A stretch of 10,152 nt of DNA from JBJKPP01 sp046706145. Lineage in GTDB: Bacteria > Bacteroidota > Ignavibacteria > Ignavibacteriales > Ignavibacteriaceae. The stretch is from contig JBJKPP010000078.1 in NCBI GenBank assembly GCA_046706145.1, positions 1 to 10,152 of the forward strand. Direction: 5' to 3'. The notes beneath the pieces were generated by a model. It made no database searches. It saw only the letters and a list, made by a program, of their open reading frames with translations, and had not been told where the DNA came from. Shown here one piece after another: positions 5,783 to 10,152 of the stretch. The stretch's first letter is position 1, and each line of letters starts with the position of its first letter. The position numbers were made by a program, and so were the translations under genes.

Positions 5783-7378
5783 GTGGATAACAAAGTAATA
5801 ATATTCGACACAACGTTAAGGGATGGAGAGCAATCTCCGGGTGCTTCATTAAATATTTATGAGAAGATAGAAATTGCTAAGCAACTAGAAAAGCTAAATA
5901 TAGATGTTATAGAAGCCGGTTTCCCTGTTTCTTCTCCTGAACAATTTGAAGCCGTTCAAAGAATTTCCGCTGAATCTAAGAAAGTTATAGCCGGATTAGC
6001 CAGGGCAAAAGAAGTTGACGTAAAAGCGGCTTACGATGCATTGCGTGAAGCCAAAAAATTTAGGATACATACTTTTTCGAGTACTTCGGATATTCATTTG
6101 CTTGGGAAATTCGGAGATGAAAGGTACGGAAGAAGTCTGAAGGAAAAGAGAAAAACTATTTTGAAGATGTCTGTAGGTGCAGTTTCTTATGCAAAAACTT
6201 TTACAGAAGATGTTGAATTTTCTGCCGAAGATGCCGGGCGAACTGACATTGGATATCTTGTAGAGATTATAGAAGCGGCGATAGAAGCAGGTGCAACAAC
6301 TGTAAATATTCCGGACACCACTGGCTATACCTTCCCCCATGAATATGGAAAGAAAATAGCCGAGATTAGAAAAAGAGTAAAAAATGTCGGTGATACAATT
6401 TTTAGTGTGCATTGTCACGATGATTTGGGATTAGCAGTTGCAAATTCTTTAGCCGGAGTTGAAAACGGCGCAAGACAAGTTGAATGTACAATTAATGGAA
6501 TCGGTGAACGGGCCGGAAATGCTTCTTTGGAAGAAATCGTAATGGCACTTTATGTAAGAAAAGATATTTGTGATTATTACACCGATATAAAAACTGAAGA
6601 AATATATAACACCAGCAGGATGGTTTCTTCATTTACAGGATTAGTTGTACAGCCTAACAAAGCGATAGTTGGAGATAATGCTTTTGCACATGAATCTGGT
6701 ATTCATCAAGATGGTATGCTTAAAGACAAACAGACTTATGAAATTTTGAAACCGGAAATTGTTGGTGTTCCTAATACAAAAATTGTTTTGGGAAGACATT
6801 CAGGTCGTCATGGACTAAAATCCAGGTTGGAGTCGCTTGGCTATGCGCTTTCTAATGAAGAACTTGATATTGTTTACGAAAAGTTTGTTGCTCTTGCGGA
6901 TAAGAAGAAAGAAATCTTTGATGATGATTTAAGAGTTTTAATGGGTGACGAAGCAATTCTGAAAGGTGCAGAATATTATGAACTTGATTATTTGCATGTA
7001 GATATGGGCACAAATTCGATTCCAACTGCTACGATAAGGATCAAAATAGCAGATGATTATGCTCAAGAATCTGCAACTGGTGACGGCGCTGTGGATGCTT
7101 GCTTTAATGCGGTTGAGAGAGCATTGGATGTAAAACTGAATATTGAATCATATAATGTCCGTTCAGTTACTTCGGGCAGACAAGCTATGGGCGAAGTTCT
7201 CGTGAGAGTAAAAGATGGAAACATGATTTTCACTGGCCGTGGCGTTTCTACTGACGTTATAGAGGCCAGCGCAATAGCATATATTCACTCATTAAACCAA
7301 AGAAAATCTTATTTAAAGATGAAGGAAAGCGAAACTTTTAACGATTTTTCTTTATCAGATATTTCACAGGCAGTATAA
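5783..7378 (+). CDS. leuA: 2-isopropylmalate synthase (long form with regulatory domain)
   Basis: Commits 2-ketoisovalerate to leucine by Claisen condensation with acetyl-CoA. The 531 residues form an N-terminal TIM barrel followed by the LeuA allosteric dimer domain (about 390-505). Catalytic and metal residues visible are R13-D14 in TTLRDGEQSPG, H210 and H212 in HCHDDLG, and N246 in GERAGNA. The HESGIHQDG motif (303-311) marks the linker region. The C-terminal domain shows TGDGAVDACFNAVERAL (432-448) and GRGVSTDVIEASA (485-497), the leucine-binding type of domain, so feedback inhibition by leucine is expected. The start is GTG with GAGAGG seven bases upstream; it matches the usual N-terminus, which begins only a few residues before the IIFDTTLRDGEQ motif. 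A tail of about 25 residues beyond the last domain is not recognised. leuC follows after 12 bases. Confidence 0.96.
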   Translation: MDNKVIIFDTTLRDGEQSPGASLNIYEKIEIAKQLEKLNIDVIEAGFPVSSPEQFEAVQRISAESKKVIAGLARAKEVDVKAAYDALREAKKFRIHTFSSTSDIHLLGKFGDERYGRSLKEKRKTILKMSVGAVSYAKTFTEDVEFSAEDAGRTDIGYLVEIIEAAIEAGATTVNIPDTTGYTFPHEYGKKIAEIRKRVKNVGDTIFSVHCHDDLGLAVANSLAGVENGARQVECTINGIGERAGNASLEEIVMALYVRKDICDYYTDIKTEEIYNTSRMVSSFTGLVVQPNKAIVGDNAFAHESGIHQDGMLKDKQTYEILKPEIVGVPNTKIVLGRHSGRHGLKSRLESLGYALSNEELDIVYEKFVALADKKKEIFDDDLRVLMGDEAILKGAEYYELDYLHVDMGTNSIPTATIRIKIADDYAQESATGDGAVDACFNAVERALDVKLNIESYNVRSVTSGRQAMGEVLVRVKDGNMIFTGRGVSTDVIEASAIAYIHSLNQRKSYLKMKESETFNDFSLSDISQAV

Positions 7379-7390
7379 AGGATATTTATT

Positions 7391-8686
7391 ATGGGAATGA
7401 CAATAACAGAGAAAATATTAGCTAAGTCGGCAAAGAAGTCTAAAGTTGAGCCAGGAGAAACAATTTGGTTGAACGTAGATGTACTTATGACTCACGATGT
7501 GTGCGGACCACCAACAATTGGAATTTGGAAAAGAGAATTTGGAGATACAGCCAAAATATGGGATAAAGATAAGCTGGTCATTTTCCCTGACCATTATATT
7601 TTTACGAAGAATCCTCAGGCGAATAGAAACGTTGAAATCTTAAGACAGTTTGCTAAGGATTACAGTATCAAAAATTATTATGATGTCGGAACCGATAGAT
7701 ATAAAGGAGTGTGCCACGTGGCTTTGGCAGAAGAAGGTTATAATATTCCAGGCACCGTTCTATTCGGTACCGATTCTCACACTTGTACTTCTGGTGCTTT
7801 TGGAATGTTTTCAACAGGAGTTGGGAATACCGACGCTGCTTTTATTTTAGGAACCGGGAAAATATGGGAAAGAGTTCCCGAGTCTCTTAAGTTTACATTT
7901 AACGGAGAGATCCCCAATTACTTAACGGCTAAGGATTTAATTTTAAAAGTACTTGGCGATATAACAACTGATGGTGGAACTTACAGGGCTTTGGAATTTG
8001 CAGGAGATGGTGTTTTCTCACTGTCTGTCGATGAAAGAATGACCTTAACAAACATGGCAATAGAAGCAGGGGCAATGAATGGAATCATTGCTGCTGATGA
8101 AGTTATAGAAGATTACGTTCACAAAAGAACAAATAAGAAATACGAAATTTTTTATAGTGATTCCGATGCTAAGTACAAAAGTGAGTTTAATTATGATGTA
8201 TCCAAACTTGACCCATCTGTAGCTAAACCGCATAGCCCGGATAACTATGATATTGTTAGAAATGTTCAAGGTACGAAGTTAACCAAATGTTATATAGGTT
8301 CTTGTACTGGCGGCAAGCTAAGTGATTTTATTTCTGCTGCCAAAATTATTTTTGGAAATAAAATCAAGGTACCGACATTTATTGTCCCGGCAAGTACGAA
8401 TGTTGCCAACCAACTTGAAGTTGAAACAATTAGCGGCATTTCGCTGAAAGAAATTTTTGAAAAAGCCGGCTGTACGATAGCCCAATCATCATGTGCCGCA
8501 TGCCTTGGTGGTCCTATGGATACTGTGGGTCGCGCGCAGGATAATGAAGTAATTATTTCAACAACTAACCGAAATTTCCCGGGAAGGATGGGAAGCAAAA
8601 AAGCAAGTGTTTATTTGGCTTCACCATTAACGGTTGCTGCTTCGGCAATTACTGGTGTTATAACTGACCCAAGAAATTATTTATGA
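7391..8686 (+). CDS. leuC: 3-isopropylmalate dehydratase, large subunit (aconitase family)
   Basis: With LeuD it isomerises 2-isopropylmalate to 3-isopropylmalate, and citramalate to methylmalate in the citramalate route. The 431 residues have the shorter archaeal-like form rather than the longer E. coli type. The [4Fe-4S] cysteines are C305 (GSCTGG) and C368 plus C371 (SSCAACLGGP). Other family motifs are FPDHYIFTKNP (65-75), GTDSHTCTSGAFG (126-138), and TTNRNFPGRMGS (391-402). AAAGGA (7377-7382) lies eight bases before ATG 7391; a second ATG at 7397 is possible. The gene lies 12 bases after leuA, and leuD starts within a few bases of its stop, as expected for two subunits of one enzyme. The cluster makes the enzyme probably oxygen-sensitive (family knowledge). 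Confidence 0.96.
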   Translation: MGMTITEKILAKSAKKSKVEPGETIWLNVDVLMTHDVCGPPTIGIWKREFGDTAKIWDKDKLVIFPDHYIFTKNPQANRNVEILRQFAKDYSIKNYYDVGTDRYKGVCHVALAEEGYNIPGTVLFGTDSHTCTSGAFGMFSTGVGNTDAAFILGTGKIWERVPESLKFTFNGEIPNYLTAKDLILKVLGDITTDGGTYRALEFAGDGVFSLSVDERMTLTNMAIEAGAMNGIIAADEVIEDYVHKRTNKKYEIFYSDSDAKYKSEFNYDVSKLDPSVAKPHSPDNYDIVRNVQGTKLTKCYIGSCTGGKLSDFISAAKIIFGNKIKVPTFIVPASTNVANQLEVETISGISLKEIFEKAGCTIAQSSCAACLGGPMDTVGRAQDNEVIISTTNRNFPGRMGSKKASVYLASPLTVAASAITGVITDPRNYL

Positions 8687-8691
8687 TGTAT

Positions 8692-8695
8692 GGAG
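8692..8695 (+). promoter_or_regulatory. Ribosome binding site deciding the leuD start
   Basis: GGAG followed by nine bases to ATG 8705. It lies inside the codons of the longer frame starting at 8690, where the sequence upstream has no Shine-Dalgarno match. This favours the shorter LeuD. Confidence 0.55.
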
Positions 8696-8704
8696 AAAAA
8701 GTTT

Positions 8705-9265
8705 ATGAATAAAAAGATTGTCGGAAAAGCATTTGTTTTAGGTAATAATATTGATACAGACCAGATTATTCCTGCAGAACATTTGGTTTATAGTCTTACT
8801 GACCCTGAAGAGAAAAAGAAATACGGACAGTTTGCTTTGTCTGGGGTGCCGCCTGCACAAGCTGGTTTGCCAAAAGGACAAACACCCTTTATTGAAGGAG
8901 ATAATTATCAATCCGAATATAATATAGTAATTGGTGGTTCTAATTTTGGTTGTGGTTCTTCAAGAGAACATGCTCCTTTCGCATTGCAAGTTGCGGGTGT
9001 ACAAGCAATAATTGCAGAATCCTACGCAAGAATTTTTTACAGAAATAGTGTTGACGGTGGATTCCTTATTCCTTATGAATCTAAGGATAAGATTAATGAT
9101 AAAATAAAAACCGGTGATGAACTGGAAATTGATTTGATTGAGAATAAAGTTACTAACAAATCCACCGGGGGTGAGTTTTCACTTAACCCTTTAGGTGATG
9201 TTTTACCAATTGTCGAAGCTGGAGATATTTTTGGGTATGCCCGGCAAAAAGGTATGATGAATTAG
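8705..9265 (+). CDS. leuD: 3-isopropylmalate dehydratase, small subunit
   Basis: Swivel-domain partner of LeuC that completes the isomerase active site. The protein shows GKAFVLGNNIDTDQIIPAEHL near the N-terminus and the signature GSNFGCGSSREHAPFAL in the middle. The frame is open from ATG 8690 (191 residues), but that ATG has no ribosome site. ATG 8705 is preceded by GGAG (8692-8695, nine bases away) and gives 186 residues starting MNKKIVGKAFVLG, close to the usual family start. I therefore prefer 8705. The length is within the range of the archaeal-like small subunit (about 160-190), larger than the minimum because of a segment around LTDPEEKKKYGQFA. It lies 18 bases after the leuC stop and is followed 31 bases later by cimA. 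Confidence 0.94.
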   Translation: MNKKIVGKAFVLGNNIDTDQIIPAEHLVYSLTDPEEKKKYGQFALSGVPPAQAGLPKGQTPFIEGDNYQSEYNIVIGGSNFGCGSSREHAPFALQVAGVQAIIAESYARIFYRNSVDGGFLIPYESKDKINDKIKTGDELEIDLIENKVTNKSTGGEFSLNPLGDVLPIVEAGDIFGYARQKGMMN

Positions 9266-9296
9266 AGAATATTAATAATTTTTTTGGAACTTTAAA

Positions 9297-10152
9297 ATGA
9301 CAAAGACCATTGAAATTTTCGATACAACGCTACGGGATGGAACCCAGGGCGAGGGAATAAACCTATCGGTTCAAGATAAGGTTTTAATAGCCCAAAGATT
9401 GGATGAATTTGGGATTGATGTAATCGAAGGCGGCTGGCCTGGCAGTAATCCCCGGGATGAGGAATTCTTTGAGAAAGCAAAGAATATAAAATTCAAAAAT
9501 GCGGAGATTTGTGCATTTGGCTCAACTGCTCGTTCCTTAAATGATATATCAAATGACCCAAATCTTAATGCTATACTAAAAGCTGACACACCCACTGTTT
9601 CTATTTTTGGCAAAACATGGCGATTGCATTCTCAGCGAGGATTGGGCTTGACAGATGAAGAAAATGAAGAACTGATATATGAAAGCGTAGCACTTCTTGT
9701 AAAGAAAGGTAAAAGAATAATTTATGATGCCGAGCATTTTTTTGATGGATATAAAGACAATAAAGATTTTGCCATCAGAATGTTAAAAGCTGCAGAAGCC
9801 GCGGGAGCTGACATAATTGTACTTTGTGATACCAACGGTGGAACTTTGCCTTTTGAGGTTACAAACATAGTGAATGAAATAAAAACACAGTTAAGTATTC
9901 CGCTTGGAATTCATACGCATAATGACGCTGAATTGGCAGTAGCTAATTCTTTAGCAGCTATCGAAGCCGGAGCAGTCCATGTACAGGGCACGATAAATGG
10001 TTTTGGTGAAAGATGCGGCAATGCAAATTTATGTAGTATTATTCCCAATTTGATTCTAAAACTAAAAAAAGAAACAAAAACCAAAATAAATCTTGAAAAC
10101 TTAACTTCGCTGTCGAATTTTGTATTTGAAGTAATGAACTTAGCCCCTCATT
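9297..10152 (+). CDS. cimA: Citramalate synthase, N-terminal part (runs off the right edge)
   Basis: Condenses pyruvate with acetyl-CoA to (R)-citramalate, the first step of threonine-independent isoleucine synthesis. 285 residues are present; the family is usually a little over 500, so the C-terminal regulatory domain is beyond the window. The TIM barrel shows R13-D14 in TTLRDGTQGEG, the hallmark EGGWPGSNPRDEEFF (44-58) that separates this family from 2-isopropylmalate synthase, YDAEHFFDGYK (143-153), H206 and H208 in HTHND, and N242 in GERCGNANL. The frame is intact to the last base. The ATG at 9297 gives a normal N-terminus; only a weak GGAA (9286-9289) precedes it. It follows leuD by 31 bases in the same orientation and can share LeuCD and LeuB. 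A related alternative, homocitrate synthase, lacks the GGWPGSNP motif. Confidence 0.93.
   Translation, partial: MTKTIEIFDTTLRDGTQGEGINLSVQDKVLIAQRLDEFGIDVIEGGWPGSNPRDEEFFEKAKNIKFKNAEICAFGSTARSLNDISNDPNLNAILKADTPTVSIFGKTWRLHSQRGLGLTDEENEELIYESVALLVKKGKRIIYDAEHFFDGYKDNKDFAIRMLKAAEAAGADIIVLCDTNGGTLPFEVTNIVNEIKTQLSIPLGIHTHNDAELAVANSLAAIEAGAVHVQGTINGFGERCGNANLCSIIPNLILKLKKETKTKINLENLTSLSNFVFEVMNLAPH

Noticed and set aside
5996..6418. 140-codon - strand frame opposite leuA
   Set aside because: Lies fully inside the well-supported leuA and its cysteine/phenylalanine-rich translation resembles no family; a shadow of leuA codon use.
8290..8598. 102-codon - strand frame opposite leuC
   Set aside because: It covers the most conserved cysteine motifs of leuC on the other strand; a shadow frame.
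9266..9296. T-run between leuD and cimA as a terminator
   Set aside because: Seven Ts at 9280-9286 region have no stable G/C stem in front of them, and the next gene belongs to the same pathway.

Overview
The window is an A+T-rich bacterial segment in which every convincing gene lies on the + strand. It holds most of one branched-chain amino acid biosynthesis cluster: ilvB-ilvN-ilvC-leuB-(methyltransferase)-leuA-leuC-leuD-cimA, with cimA running off the right edge. Protein sequences and spacing look like a free-living bacterium. Shine-Dalgarno-like sequences precede most genes, which argues against typical Bacteroidota. The overall feel (lysine/isoleucine-rich, A+T-rich, archaeal-type LeuC/LeuD, citramalate synthase) could fit Ignavibacteria/Chlorobi-like or other FCB-group bacteria. 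That placement is a guess and cannot be proved from the sequence alone.

Layout: 1-689 is a long non-coding upstream region with stops in all + frames near its start. It carries two adjacent palindromes, weak sigma70-like promoter matches, several inverted repeats, and a possible 28-codon leader peptide followed by two mutually exclusive small hairpins just before ilvB. From 690 to 5689 five genes are packed with gaps of 2, 10, -4 and 21 bases: acetolactate synthase large and small subunits, ketol-acid reductoisomerase, 3-isopropylmalate dehydrogenase and a class I SAM-dependent methyltransferase. A 93-base gap (5690-5782) with a small hairpin separates these from leuA (GTG start), leuC, leuD and cimA, again tightly spaced. 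It may hold a second promoter.

How the genes work together: IlvBN condenses pyruvate with pyruvate or 2-ketobutyrate, and IlvC reduces and isomerises the products toward valine and isoleucine. LeuA, LeuCD and LeuB extend 2-ketoisovalerate to 2-ketoisocaproate for leucine. CimA makes citramalate from pyruvate and acetyl-CoA, and the same LeuCD and LeuB can turn citramalate into 2-ketobutyrate. The cluster therefore appears able to supply isoleucine without threonine deaminase. Neither ilvA, ilvD nor a branched-chain aminotransferase gene is in the window.

The one gene that the pathway does not explain is the methyltransferase between leuB and leuA. I see no mobile element, CRISPR array, tRNA or rRNA, and no clearly new multi-gene system. 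The points most worth a second look are the methyltransferase and the ilvB leader.
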